Shown piece after piece: positions 35,197 to 47,691 of a stretch of DNA of 64,000 nucleotides (its first letter is position 1; the number at the start of each line of letters is the position of its first letter). The translations under genes and the position numbers were made by a program. Under the pieces are notes generated by a model. It saw only the letters and a list, made by a program, of their open reading frames with translations, was not told where the DNA came from and searched no databases. The stretch is from contig NMRB01000004.1 of assembly GCA_002633025.1 (NCBI GenBank), positions 429,722-493,721 of the forward strand. The letters are read 5' to 3'. The DNA comes from Notospermus geniculatus. Taxonomy: Eukaryota > Nemertea > Pilidiophora > Heteronemertea > Lineidae.

Positions 35197-38100
35197 ATGT
35201 TGAAGTCGTCTCCAGTTCCGTTATTTGCTGTTGCCCTGATTTTTTGTTCGTGTTTAGGGATAGCACATTCAGATGGAGAAGCAGGTAAGGCTTGATTGGA
35301 AGTGTCTCTCCAGAGTCGGATTTCGGGCAAGCGGCGCCCAGTCCTTCCTTATGCCGCAAAAGTATCGTTTTACCATGATTTTGAATGCCTCCAGCGTGGT
35401 CAACAACTCCTTGAATGCATTAGTAGTAGCGCCCCCTCCCTGTTTTCCCAATTCCTGGTTTCACATCTGCTCTCGCCAATTATAGCACCAACAATTTTAT
35501 TGAATTTTGTGTTTTGCAACCGATTGAGTCACTTATTCCTGGCCGAACCAGATAGATGTAAACAGGGTTCCTGCAGCCTGTGGAGCACCAAATTTAAGAC
35601 CTTTTTAAGACTTTTTAAGACCAAGTATCGGGAAAATTTAAGACCTATTTTCTTCTAAATGAAGCCCCCCAACATCCCTGGAAGGGAAGAATGACAGGGA
35701 TCGACACGGGCAAGAAAGTGGGTAGGCTACCGGTACTTGGGCATGGGGGTCTCCTACTTGGGCGGGAGGGGGGTCTGGGGGCCCTCCCCCAGAAAAATTT
35801 TGATTTTAAGAAGCCCGGAGATGCGATTTCCTGACATCTCTTGCCAATTTTTTACAACTGCCTTGATATGAAATTTAAGACCTTTCCACAGAAATTATCA
35901 AATTTAAGACTTTTTAAGGCCTTGAAAATGGAAGTGCCAAATTTAAGACTTTTTAAGACTTTTTAAGACCTTGCAGGAACCCTGTGTAAAGGAAAACGGA
36001 TTTTCGGCGGGCTCTTAGTTTGCTTTGAAAATAATATTGGTGAATTCAGCTGGAGCCAAACGCCCGGAAGACCAATCCCTCTGTCATTTACAACATGCAT
36101 ATTCTAATCTACGTGCGACAGAAACCGAGGTACCCGCAGCCGTGAAAGCCAATTGCAAGTGGGTACGCAGAGACGATTACTCGAAGCCAAGGACGGTCAG
36201 TCTATTCTCCAAGTCCTTCAAACCCTTCACCGAGCTCAGATGCAAGGAGGAATGCGGGAAGCGAGTGGTGTGCGGTTATGCCAACTTCAACAACAGGACA
36301 AGGGAATGCCAATTGATACCCCGGCGGGCGTTCCATACAAGTTATCGAGCCGCGCAGGGAATATACGTCATGTGGGAAAAAGAATGCCCGATAGAACACA
36401 GTAAGTCAATCGTCTGCTTTGGTTTTTTAACTGTATTAGATTCGCAATAAATCGTCGTTACTTATGCTACTGTTACGTACAGGCACTAAGGACCAAAAAT
36501 CCTGTCTGGTAACAAACAAGAAAGTCTTCATTGAACAAATAAACATGTATTGAAACAATAAACCTTCCATACAAAGCGGCAATCTACAGATTTATTTCGT
36601 GATATTGAAAATCGTCACCCACATGTGCGAGGACGCGGGAGCCCAGTGTCGCTTTCGTTTCCAACCTCCGCGACAACCGCGAATAAAACCAAAGACACCG
36701 AATGGTGAAGTGAACACGACGTCTGTCACAGCTACACACACCCTTCTTATGCAATGAACACAGTTCACGATTCAAATCGTGTTTTAACGGTACAAACTGT
36801 AGGCCTATGTGTCACTCTTTTCATCACGTTTGATAGAAGTCACATTTGCAGTGTGCATGAACCGTTGGAATGAAAGGTGAGGTGTAAAGTGCCCCGGTGT
36901 TCTCATAACTGACTGTTTCCCCTCATTGTATAGCTAGGCTAGACTGTGAAAAGAGGGCGACAGATTTCTTCTGTGTTCCCCTGTTGAAAAGGCATAGTTT
37001 CTCTGGCTGTGTGTTGTATAAAAAGATTGAGATATTGGGAACACTAGAAAAGGTTACATCTAGAACGCGTTCAATGTATATTTCAGTATGGAATCGCACA
37101 GATGATCCGTCTCAGATGGTAATGTGTCGCATGCTCCCCCCGAGCCCAACCCCCGAAAATCCATCTCCACGACTCTCTCCAAAATACGCCTACAAAGTGG
37201 CCAAATACCTCGACAAGGAAGAAGAGGCGTTCTGGTGGTGCCAGAGAGACGCGCTCTGCCAGGGGATCTACAAGAACAACACGGAAGGTGTCCATGTCTT
37301 TCTCTATAAAGCTGTCGTTGACGAGGACGCAACCGGTGACATCAGCCAAGTCCGGGTAAAAGACTGCAATGTTCCGGGTAGGCTAAATTACCTTCTTTGT
37401 TAAGTTTATACAACCTGATGAGGCACTGAATGCTCACCGATGACGCCAAGTACGAATACAATGTACTAGTAGCCTTGGAATGACTCGAAAAGTTTGACTG
37501 TCCACCTTGCTATAGTCGTTCCTCCGGTATACATGTAGTGACGACATCAGATATCCAACATAGAGCACAAAGACCGACACACAAAATGGTACGATACGTA
37601 AAAGTCGTCTCCGAAAAAAAGTCGTCGTGGGGTCGAAAATAGGGAGGTTCCGCAAGCGCCCGGTTAGGCCATACGGCGACGTTTATCTATTGTTTGGGTA
37701 TACCCATGCACACAATAGATAAACGTCGTCATAGAGCCTAACCGGGCGCTTGCGAAACCTCCCTAATTGCGAAATTCGGAGACGACTTTTAAATGTACCT
37801 ATCGTATCGTAGTGATGACATCAATACAGAATAGGGACCTAATTCACAAAAACCTTGCTCTTGCTCTTTCCTGCTACTTCTGCACGGGAAATAGGAGATG
37901 GAAACCAGTCCACTTACAAATTTGCGTAGGATATGAATGTAGCCCCAGATCTGGTCCAGTGTTATCCACGCCGGATAAAGAAATAAGCTGCGGCAAGTGG
38001 CAAACATCCCATCATTGTATTTTGAGCAAAGCAGAAATGTGATGACAACTGAAATTTTTTCTTATTATTTTACAGCCTCTGGATGCTTATTCACCGCCTA

Positions 38101-38356
38101 CAATCGAAAGATTGTTACCGGGAGACCGCAGGGGAGACCGTATAAAACCATACGATACAAGAACTTCCGTGAGTGCTACACCATGTGTCTTCAGAACGAT
38201 GGTGGCGACTGCTACGCCGCCACGGCCGAGGAGGATCGCTTCCGGTACGGAAGACGGGTGTGTAGACTGTACACCGCGGACAGCTACCAGGGACTGGAAG
38301 ATTTCAGGAAAATGTTTGACAATGCCAAGTCTTGGGTACGAAACGTGTGCCAGTAA
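35197..38356 (+). CDS. Secreted PAN/apple-domain protein
   Basis: Proposed exons: 35197-35284, 36122-36400, 37087-37377 (or 36934-37377) and 38076-38356, all joined in phase 1 with GT-AG borders (GCAG|GTAAGG, ACA|GTAAGT, CCGG|GTAGGC; acceptors GACAG, TTTCAG, TTACAG). The short form has 312 residues, the long form 363. Exon 1 encodes a signal peptide (LFAVALIFCSCLGIAHS). Exons 2, 3 and 4 each encode a cysteine-rich module with PAN/apple character, for example LRCKEEC..VVCGYANFNNRTRECQLI, FWWCQRDALCQGIYK and FRECYTMCLQ..GDCYAAT. Such modules bind proteins or carbohydrates outside the cell. One module per exon with equal phases suggests growth by exon duplication. The alternative third exon adds 51 open codons with no clear domain. 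Partner and role are unknown. Confidence 0.72.
35563..35984. mobile_element. hAT-like MITE in intron 1 of the PAN gene
   Basis: Termini CAGGGTTCCTGCA and TGCAGGAACCCTG enclose repeated AAATTTAAGACTTTTTAAGA motifs in both orientations. TGTAAA flanks both sides (35557-35562 and 35985-35990). CAGGG ends suggest hAT, though hAT duplications are usually 8 bp. No transposase frame. Confidence 0.82.
37600..37790. repeat. Foldback element interrupted by an AGGGAGG-family MITE (PAN intron 3)
   Basis: AAAAGTCGTCTCCGAA at the left and TTCGGAGACGACTTTT at the right are perfect inverted arms. The younger palindromic MITE sits inside the loop. The combination forms two concentric hairpins. Confidence 0.7.
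37641..37764. mobile_element. Palindromic MITE, AGGGAGG family, copy 2
   Basis: 124 bp with ends AGGGAGGTTCCGCAAGCGCC and GGCGCTTGCGAAACCTCCCT, and AAT directly outside each end, as in copy 1. It lies in the third intron of the PAN/apple gene. Confidence 0.88.
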
Positions 38357-41082
38357 TGCCAGTATACAAGACGTAGAAAGACCACAGATTGAAACTGCCA
38401 ACCAACTTCTGCATGCACTTCGCTGTTTTGTTGGCGAAAGGCTACAATTTTTAATGTACTGCCTATGTCCCAGTTACCATGTATTTTTCTATCTCCAAAT
38501 AGTGACAATGATATACAAAATTCATTTGTCTGTATAATGCAAGTATGATGATGGTATCAGTAGACCTCTAAAATCACGGGGCAGACTTCAATATGGTGAA
38601 CACTCCGCACATTTCCAGCCGATGTTCATGCAAGTACTTTACAATGTACTGCACAAGTACAGATGATTTTGACTGACTGACTGAGCACATTTACGCAAAT
38701 AGGCCTACATGTAATTAAGCCTATGCCGGAAATCAGATAATTGTACTGGTCACATTTACTGTTATTGGCACATTATAAAGTTCAAAAGCCTCCAGCGGGT
38801 AGAGAGCCTCTTCACCGTTTGTTTGTCCCTGACGACAAACATTGACTTCCGGCTTGGACCAAGGAAAACGGCAAACTGCGCGTGCGCGAATTATCCATGG
38901 CAATGACCTAATTACGAAGTTTGATCTGATCTTGTTATTCGGTGACGTTCTTTTGGTTTTTGGGGCACTGCTGACTGAGTTCGAACTCCAAACTTTAGCC
39001 AATACTCACCAATAGATATCCTGCGAAAGTCGGGCACGACAGGTCAGAAGGGTAAACAAACCTTGGGCCTAGTGCATTGTACAGACGGTAAGCACAGGAG
39101 CCAACTGTACAAATGCACTAGGCCCCCCAAGGCCGAATTTGAGATGTTTACCCCTTCTGAGCTGTCATCCCGGGGCTGTCATGGCCGACTTTCGCAGGAT
39201 GTCTATTATCTTGTACATGCTGCACACTGTTTATGGATGTGAAATCAACATCCAGATCCAGAAACCGAAGTGATATTTGAGAGAAATCGTGTCGTAAATA
39301 TTTGTAAACAAAGGGGCGCCATCTTTGTCGAAAGAGTCTATTGGCAAACTATATGTGGCGGTCAGCAGGAAGTAGTAGGACCACATCAGGCTGCTGAGAG
39401 AGACCATAGGCAAGATACCTTGCCAAAGTCAACCATGTTTAGATACTCAGAAAGGCAACAACGAACACTGAATACACAGTGAATGTACACCATTGATGTA
39501 CAGTATTTTAAAAACATCGTGGACTTGGGCAGGGTATCAATTGTACTGAAGTCAAAATCAAGTCATCTTCTACATAATGTTGTAACCTTACCAGCCTTGA
39601 GAGTCCGTCTCCAAGATGTATCCTATTCCTGCAGTACGTGTACATGTAGTCTCTGGACAGGTCGAGATCTTAGTCCTTGTCTTGAAGCCTGCTGTCCCCG
39701 TGTCCGATAGAAAAGTGCTCTACCATCCAAAGGTCGTTCCCGGAGGTCCTATTGCCACAATCAGTGACATAACAATTGCGTACATGGTAGGCCTAGTAAG
39801 GGCATGAAAGGGACAACTGCCGGCCAGGAAATAGACCTACAAGGCCGCGGGAACTAAACGAATGGTCGATTGACTAACTGACAGGCTGCAAAATATACAG
39901 GGCTCCAACAATATAAATTGACCCAGTCTGTGTGAAGCACAAAAGATTTAGAATAAGAAGTGTGATGACACATTTCATTTCCGTGTGGTGGCCACTGGAG
40001 TGGACAAAAATGTAGGCTGCGATTACATGGAGCTTCACGGAATATTACGGACACGCCCTTTCCCATTCACAAAAGCTTCACAAAAGGTTTGCGATTGTGA
40101 AGCCATTGTTAGCCGGTGTGTCCGAAGACCGTATAGCTCTTTGTAATCGCACCCTGAAGGTCTTTTTCGGTCACGTGATCTGTTTTTGCTGCTGATATTG
40201 CTGTTATTGTGCCCACTTTCGATATACGTAGGGGCACTCCCTTTTCTCATGATAAAAAGTGGCATTGTCAATAAAATATTGGCCTTGAAAATATGATATT
40301 GGTGTGTTGAATTACTTTATTTCTGGACTTCAGCTAGCTGTGTTACAAATGCAATGGTCGTTTCTGAGAGTCCGAAGGTACCGCGGTACGTAAGTTATGA
40401 GGGCTTCGTGATAAGGTCCCTGGCGTTCTGACCTCATTATTTCTTCTCACAATCACAGCTGCCACACTGATTTATGATGCGAGCTTCTTTTGTTTTCCCA
40501 ACTCTCCGGAATTCTCGCCATAAAATTCTCTGCGACCTGCTGTTACACGTGATTTGCCGATAAAAAATTGAGGGATTGGATATAATTGGAAAATGAAAAC
40601 AGTATTATCGCCAGCAACATCTGTGTTTGGAAAACCTTTTAAACAAATATTATCAACACGATGCACATTGTCGGGCCTGTTCATTCAGTTGCGCTGTCGA
40701 CATTTGGTTTCTATTGGAAAGTAATTTCTATCGTCACAACACAGGGGAAATATATTAACAGTATTACTGCTGCTACAAAAATGCACTGCAGAATCAATCA
40801 GGTAAATTGATTGTTCTGAAGAATGCTCTCACCCTTCATTCCACCATTGGAAGTTCTGTTCGATTCTTTTGACAATGGCTGCTGCTTTCTGATCTAAGAC
40901 TGTAACCCCGTCCGACTGTAACCCCGTCCGATCAACGTTTACCAACCGGTACTGCTGGACTAGATATGAAATAACACACAGTCACTGTGCCATCTGAAGG
41001 AGTTCGCCTTAAAACAGGATTCCAGTGCAAAATTCATTTTTTGACACGGTATGTGGTACCATGATCATACTTACCAGACACT
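38357..41082. other. Intergenic stretch, no gene recognised
   Basis: Contains the foldback at 39018-39200 and, at about 40405-40432, a solo GCTTCGTGATAAGGTCCCTGG end that matches the right terminus of the element at 52342-52484. No domain-bearing open frame or splice-site series was found. Confidence 0.55.
39018..39200. mobile_element. ATCCTGCGAAAGTCGG foldback element
   Basis: ATCCTGCGAAAGTCGG and CCGACTTTCGCAGGAT are inverted ends. The inner arms GGGCCTAGTGCATTGTACA and GTACAAATGCACTAGGCCC also pair. 183 bp, no coding sequence. Confidence 0.8.
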
Positions 41083-44000
41083 ATGCCTATAGCAACTAGG
41101 ATGTGCATCATCATTGTGTTTTTCCTGCTTACGTCCACTATAAGACTACAAGCAAAAGTTTTCCACAGCGAGGACGTGAAGAAAGTGCAAGATGCAAGTC
41201 AACAAGCTACTACCGGTAAGTAATGGTGAATTTCCCGAGGTCAAGGAACATGTACATTCCGACCGCGACTTGAACTTTAAATTGATGTAAAGGAAATCAA
41301 CGATGTCGAAATGAAATGAAAGGATACATGTATATGGATACATTTGAATACATTACCTAAGTACCTTAATTTGAGCAAAAATATTCTCAAAGTTCAAACC
41401 GAAAGTTCACGTACATACAGAACATGTAAAACGACAAAGTCGAAGTCGGATTTCACGTAAAAGAATAAAGACAAGATCAGGCGTTTGTCATTCTCCTGCC
41501 GTAACTCGAAAGTCGAAGTCGTGATAGGTGTCTTCCCGATACCTCACCGATGACCTCAAAGTTCTTCTTCGTTCGTAAAGATGGCGAAGGAGGAGGATTC
41601 CCAAACTCCTCCGCAATGCCGTGTCGTTAGGCATTTTGTGATGCTCCACTTCAGTATTACATGTATAAACCGTCTGACCTCTGCTTAGGAGACTGGATGG
41701 TTCCGTCAAGATGAACAGAAAACTTCACGCACCTTCTTGATAAGGCATAGGCTAACTGGTTTACCCTGCAAAGATTTCCGATTTCATATTATCGCTGACT
41801 ATATAGCTGTTATAGCGATATCATCATCACAAAGTAATATGAATGATTGAGAAGCATTTAACTCATCTGCCCCCAGGTTTGAGCAGACGGCATCTTCTGC
41901 ACTGTAAAACCAATGGGCTCGAGAGACGCATGATTTTGTCCACTACCTGGACACGTGGGTTTGAGATGAGAATGGGTCCATGGTACCCAGAATATTTGTT
42001 CTTCGAGCCTGAAACGAGGAGGTCCTTAGGTTCCAGTAACCCATAATGACCAGTTTCACAGGTCACTTTGGCCCATCTACTATTGCTGCTCATGGGTGCC
42101 AACACCCCACGGTAGCATTCGTAGATGGGCCAAAGTGACCTATGAAACTCTCATCATGGGTTACTGGAACCTATACACCTGTCCGTTTCAGGCTCGAAGA
42201 ACAAATATTCTGGGCACCATGGACCCATTCTCCATTGAACACATTTCAAACTCATGTGTCCAGGTAGTGGACCAAATCATGGGTCTCTCGAGCCCATTCG
42301 TTTTTACAGTGTGTTGAAGTTCTAAAAGCCTTGGAAATGAATTGGAAAAAGTTTGAAGAAACATTCATCAGATGGTTCACAGGAACAATTCTTCTTCAAA
42401 TATTTGTCAATCAATACCACAGGATGTGAGAAAGCTTTGACAGAAAAAGTCGTCTGCTGGACTCTGGGGACAGGACTTTTCGGGTACACAACTGCTGAGT
42501 CCAGGTTTCCCTCGCTTATCAAAATCTCTTTAACGATAGAAAATACCATTTAGACTCAGTTGCATACTTCACCACCAATTCCTGTCGTTGTGAGGCAAAA
42601 CGCGTTTTATGTATCATCCTAATTTGACTTTCAGAATGTCACAATGAACCCGCGGATATCGTTTTCTTGGTGGATGAATCTGGCAGTGTTGGAACAAAAC
42701 ATTTCCACGATATCATGAACTTCATTAAATCTCTCGTAGAAAAGTTTGATATTGGCCCCAAGGCTGTTCAAGTGGGAGTCGTCAAATTCAGCAAGGAGGT
42801 CACCGAGGTGTTCCCTCTTAATTCCCATCACGTTAAGGACTCCCTAGCGAACGATATAGCCAATATACCGTACAGGCCAGGCCGGGCTACCATGACAGAT
42901 AAAGCGTTAGAGTTTCTACGACAGAGGCAAGTAGTCTATGGGCAGTTATATCCTGAAATAATGATGTTACCAGGCAAATAAAGACGTTGTAAGTCATGCT
43001 GTCTAGTCGGTTACGATGTGATCTCGAGTCGTTGCCGAGAATGACGTTGGGTGGCGCTCAGTGCAGTGTCGTAAAAATGAATGGAGTCGGAGATGCTATT
43101 TAGAACCCTGAAATAACTAACCTACCTTCTTTTACATCTCAGAAGTCTGGTTCCTTCACGCGGGGAACGCCCTGGTGTCCCTGGAATGGGCATCCTCATC
43201 ACGGACGGGAAATCGTGGTACACATCACGGACGGTACAACAGGCTCAAATGGCGAAGAAAGCTGGCATCATCCTCGTTGCAATTGGAATTGGGCGGAAGG
43301 TCAATGAAAAAGAACTGAATAACATAGCTTCGGAACCGATTGAAGATAATGTAATGCTAGTCAAAGATATGGCTACGCTGCGAAAAATCTCGGAATATAT
43401 TGCTAACATGACTTGCAAAGGTATGAATCGTTGGTATCTTTGATACCGTACATGCATTCACCTCCAAGTTTCCTTTCGACTGTATTTCATCGGCGGGTTT
43501 GCGCCGGAGGTGGGCCTATCTCGGTAGATCTGTGGGTAATAACCGAGCAGGCCTAAAAGTACAGTAGGAGCTGTCAGTGAGTTGACCAATAGGTGTCACT
43601 ACGGCCCAATTCAATGCCTGGCGGGCCCATTCATTCTTGATCGAGCACCAATCACGTGGATTTTCCTGTGTATTGGTCCGCTAGCACTTTGCTGCCATCT
43701 TTTGGCAATACACGCGGCTGACTGCTCCTATTCAATGCCTGGCGGGCCCATTCATGGTTGACTGAGCACCAATCAGGAGAATTTTCTTTTGTATCGGTGT
43801 GCTAGAATTTTGCTGCCATCTTTTGGCGATAAGCGCGGCTGACTGCTCCTATTACGTATCTAAATTTCAGATATCAAGGAAGCAAATTCGGAACACCACG
43901 TCCCAGTGAATACAACGACCGCCGGGCAAACGAACGCCACTTCGCCAAACACACGAGAATCTCCATCCTCGAAGAACGGTCACTGGTATTCCAACTTGCC

Positions 44001-44127
44001 CTTCCATCCAGCCTACATCGCTGTCATCATCATAGGGATTGGTGGTCTTATCATGCTCACCTGTTGTATTGTGGCGTTGTGCTGCAAGAAAAAGCCAGAT
44101 GATAAGAAGCCTCTTCTAGATTCCTAA
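41083..44127 (+). CDS. VWA-domain type I membrane protein
   Basis: Four exons (41083-41215, 42635-42926, 43143-43420, 43871-44127), phases 1, 2 and 1, 319 residues. Residues 1-24 are a signal peptide. Met7 (41101) is an alternative start. A von Willebrand A domain spans about 46-233 with a complete metal-binding MIDAS: D58-x-S60-x-S62 in LVDESGSVG, T130/T132 in GRATMT, and D163 in ILITDGKS. VWA domains with intact MIDAS bind extracellular ligands through a divalent metal. A Thr/Asn-rich stalk with N-glycosylation sites (235-280) leads to a transmembrane helix at about 283-306 and a short KKKPDDKKPLLDS tail. Intron 2 uses a GC donor (AG|GCAAGT, 42926/42927). Taking that donor is the only way I found to keep the VWA frame. 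The ligand is unknown. Confidence 0.85.
41900..42311. mobile_element. CACTGTAAAA foldback element in VWA intron 1
   Basis: CACTGTAAAACCAATGGGCT and the inverted AGCCCATTCGTTTTTACAGTG bound a 412-bp foldback. Long inner arms pair: GTAACCCATAATGACCAGTT with its complement, and TTTGGCCCATCTAC with GTAGATGGGCCAAA. The arms are over 150 bp and diverged by indels. No transposase. Confidence 0.85.
43611..43853 (+). repeat. Two 121-bp tandem copies in VWA intron 3
   Basis: TCAATGCCTGGCGGGCCCAT starts each copy (43611 and 43732), and each ends GCGGCTGACTGCTCCTATT. The copies differ at scattered positions. The array ends 17 bp before the last exon, so it includes or borders the branch-point region. 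Confidence 0.85.
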
Positions 44128-46655
44128 GAGGATTAACGATGTCCTTCATGGCGAACTTTAAAAGTTGATACCACCACCGCATCGATTTTGCAAACATTTC
44201 ATGTCAGAGGCCTACGATGTAGGCCTGCAGTCATGTACACAGTCATAGTACACACCTACACAGATCTTCAAGTGGCATTATACTAGTACATGTACTTTTT
44301 TCGCAAGTGGTGTAACGTGAACGTGATACTCGGCAGCGTACCGGTATTCCAAACCCCAAATATCTTACCTTTATTTAAAGAAATAAAAGCAAAATTCGCC
44401 TGAAGTGGTTCAAAATAATCGTTGACTGAGTTTTCATTCAGAAATCTTTGACTTGACGGTACATAATTGACGACGAACGCCTCGGGTCCTTCAAGGACTC
44501 AAGAAACCCATCAAGATCGAGGAAAGATTGAGGCGGTGTATTAGACGCACCTGCCCAGCTGACAAAGCCGTCATGTAACGTCAAGATTTATAATCGCGGC
44601 GAAGAGAAAAACTTTTCAAACGCTGGGAAATGGCCGCCGAACACGATCAAATTTTGCATCCAATTTTTTAGAAACTCGATTCAGGGCCTAGGGCTTCACT
44701 GTGTAAAATGTCAGCCGTCATTGAGCATATTCAAAAAAATTGATGAAAAATAATTTGACCGTGCACGGCGGCCGTTCGTCAGAAAACAGCCACGTTTTCA
44801 GTGCTTTCCAGAGCCCATATTCAGAAAACTACTTAAGTCTAAGTGTGACACTTATCCTTTGTTCAACACAAAAAACACATGTATAAGTGTCACACTTTAC
44901 TTACGTAGTTTCATGAATATGGGCCCTGAATAACACGAGTTCATATCGAGTAAATTGCCTTGTTGGAAATTGCCTTTTCTGTTGAGGTACAAAAACACAA
45001 AATGAAAGAAAAAGAATAGTTGTGCTTATGTAAACATATACATGTATTAGCTTGACAATATAACCGAGTTATATTTTCTCTATAAAATGTAAGGCGAATA
45101 AGTTTAAACAATAATTACAACCAACGATATATTAAAATATTATTTTCAGTATTACATAATATATACATGATGTACTGTCTATGTACTTGTCATCTGTATG
45201 ACAAGAGTCGCCAGCAGACAAGCAGGAAAGTTGTGACCAGGTTCGGGAACTAACCTTTCGTTCCAATCACGCCATTGCTCAGCAACATTTTGCCAAAGCC
45301 GTGGGGATAAACAGAATTCGTGCCGATGGCGATTTGTCAACATTGATCAGGTCCCACGAATCAAATCCCAAATTTACAGGTGAAAGCAACGAGTGCAGAA
45401 TAATGAATTTGTCATTCAAATACCACTGGGTACCATCTGGAACTGAGCAATCTCAGTTCAGAGACCCAGGGGTAATTATTTCCAGAGAACTTCACGATTG
45501 ACACGAGAGAAAGGGGGGGGGGGAGTTATTGATACTTTTGGGTCCAGCGTCCAATTGTTGCCAGAATTGATCACATGCCACAAGAGGTTCTTAATCAATA
45601 GAAAATCAACTGGATGTATCCAAGCGTTGATGGTTCAGACAAATAATTCATATGCTACCGACACTTCCTCCATGGCTATCCAAGGCTGTAAAAGGCACCA
45701 TTCATTTTCACTAGTCAGCGTAATGAATGCACTTGACATGTCCCTATACAACCTGACCAAAGGGACACATTGATATTGAAGACTAACTTAATTGCCAATT
45801 GCATACCTTCCATTAGATACTTGCGCTTTTGAATAACGATTGACTGATAGGTGCACTGACCCTAAATGCTGGGCTGTTTGATCAATCCAAGCGAAATGTT
45901 ATTAATCCAATGAATGTGCCTTGATTTATATGCGTGTGGCCACTCACGCGCCAACTTTCCCTCCTCGTGATGAAAGAGTCCAACGATCTGAGTGCAACAA
46001 TTAAGTTAACAATGTCGTCCCGTGGAAGATATTTGTCTTGTGTACACAGGCAAAATGTAATTTCACCCATCTCTCAAGGACAGTAAATACATAAAACTAG
46101 TCAAGGCCTTCTTAAGAGCAAACGAGGATGTGAGTTTTCGGAAGCTTTAAACCCACATGAAGTAACCTTCGGGAATTTTTAGAGGCAACTGTTTTCTTTT
46201 GCCCAAGAATAAACAGTTCAGTCCTTGGAAGTGCCAAATGGCCATGCGAAACAAAAATAGCATCTTTGACAACGTGCACTGACAACTGCACGAACTATCT
46301 GAAAAGGAATGACCACTGCACAAAGAGGAAGCGACAGAAGATATTCGCGTTGTTCGTTCTGACGATGGTACAATTACAGATCCCTCTGATCTATCTGAGT
46401 AATTAAGAAAAGGCCAACAGGTTATCTGTCATGATCGGATGCTGAAGTCCGGATGCTGTGGCACTTTGATTCCTCTGAGAGATTTGCTTTGTCATGTTTT
46501 TATGGCTGCCTCCTGCAAGCACAACTTTATGTTTCGATGACGTGATTTAAAATAAAGACCGTGATGCTAAGTCAAACTACCAGTAGAAGGCAAAATAATG
46601 CATTTTTGCATTGCTGTCCTATACTGACGTATATTTCGACAGTTAACACGATCTT
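44128..46655. other. Intergenic stretch, no gene recognised
   Basis: Contains the MITE at 44809-44928 and a G run at 45515-45525. AATAAA (44391-44396), about 265 bp after the VWA stop codon, is a candidate polyadenylation signal for that gene. Other open frames are short and unrecognised. Confidence 0.55.
44809..44928. mobile_element. CAGRGCCCATATTCA palindromic MITE
   Basis: CAGAGCCCATATTCAG and TGAATATGGGCCCTG are inverted ends. The inner arms AAGTGTGACACTTAT and ATAAGTGTCACACTT pair. About 120 bp. The ends resemble the hAT-like elements at 35563 and 52342. Confidence 0.8.
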
Positions 46656-46822
46656 TAAAGGGCGGCGCACACGAGCGACTAAATCTGGGCGACCGCCGAC
46701 GAGACTGGTGGTGCGACTAGACATCAGCCAATCAGAAGCGCCAAATCTTGTCGCTTTGGCGGTCGGAAGCCAAGTCGGCCGACAAATCGGTCAAAATAGT
46801 CGCTCGTGTGCGCCGCCCTTTA
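46656..46822. mobile_element. GGCGCACACGAGCGACTA MITE, copy A
   Basis: TAAAGGGCGGCGCACACGAG and the inverted CTCGTGTGCGCCGCCCTTTA bound about 167 bp rich in GCGAC/GTCGC motifs. An identical-length copy lies at about 48875-49041 in copy B. Ends are shared with the inverted pair at 24505-24997. Confidence 0.85.
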
Positions 46823-47571
46823 GGTCGTACGCTCGTACGTTCACGAAAGCTACACTAGCCGTCGATTCGTTATGTGAGTCAAATACGAGTTGGAAAAACT
46901 GTTGTGAGCAACAGTTGGATAATGAAAACAAACTGTTATGGTCACATTTGAACATTAGTCAGATTATTCCAAATGGAAGCATGCCACTTTCACGTGACTT
47001 TCTCAACTCCTGTTTGCACAAAACTACGAATCGACGGCTAGGGTACGTATAGCTCTCATGAACGTTTGACTTTAAGGTAGTACTATGGTATTAAAGAAAT
47101 CTATTTCTAACAGCTAACGGCCAATAATCTGTTGTTGCCGTCAAGTCCTTGTATTGGGTTTCAAAGCGACTAATCCGTTCGTTGAAAGGCTTTCAGATGA
47201 GCCTTTCCTTGAGACGCATCACTGAAAAAGACCATCGCCAACGGCTACTTCGATTAAGAAGCTCTCATCGAGTGAGGTCACAATAACAACGATGCTTCTA
47301 CATGTAGCTGATGTTAGTAATTATCCTGTAAACATCCCTGATAGGTAAATGCAATAGCCCTGACAGAAGGTATGGAAACATCAACAGCCATTAGCCGTAC
47401 ACATCCGTCCACCAGAATAGTATTTGCCTAATTTTCGAACGTTTCAGCAACGTTATCTTGCTTCGTTAGGCGCTGGTGTTGGCTAAGTACCGCATTATTA
47501 GCTGAATATCATATCGATTCGTCAAGGATTGTCCTTCAAGTCAACTAACAAATGGCGTTGCTGACAACAAT

Positions 47572-47691
47572 AGGGAGGTTTCGCAAGCGCCCGGTTAGGC
47601 CCTACGACGACGTTTATCTATTGTGTGGGTATACCCAAACAATAGATAAACGTCGTCGTATGGCCTAACCGGGCGCTTGCGAAACCTCACT
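47572..47691. mobile_element. Palindromic MITE, AGGGAGG family, copy 3
   Basis: 120 bp, AGGGAGGTTTCGCAAGCGCC to GGCGCTTGCGAAACCTCACT, with AAT on both sides. The paralogous or allelic copy B reads ACAACAATGTATAAG at the same place, with a single AAT and no element. That supports recent insertion with a 3-bp duplication. Confidence 0.92.

Noticed and set aside
46561-47052. 163-codon open frame, repeated as 114 codons at 48926-49270
   Set aside because: It runs through the GCACACGAGCGA terminal element and its flank, has no known domain, and is conserved only because the whole 2-kb segment is duplicated.
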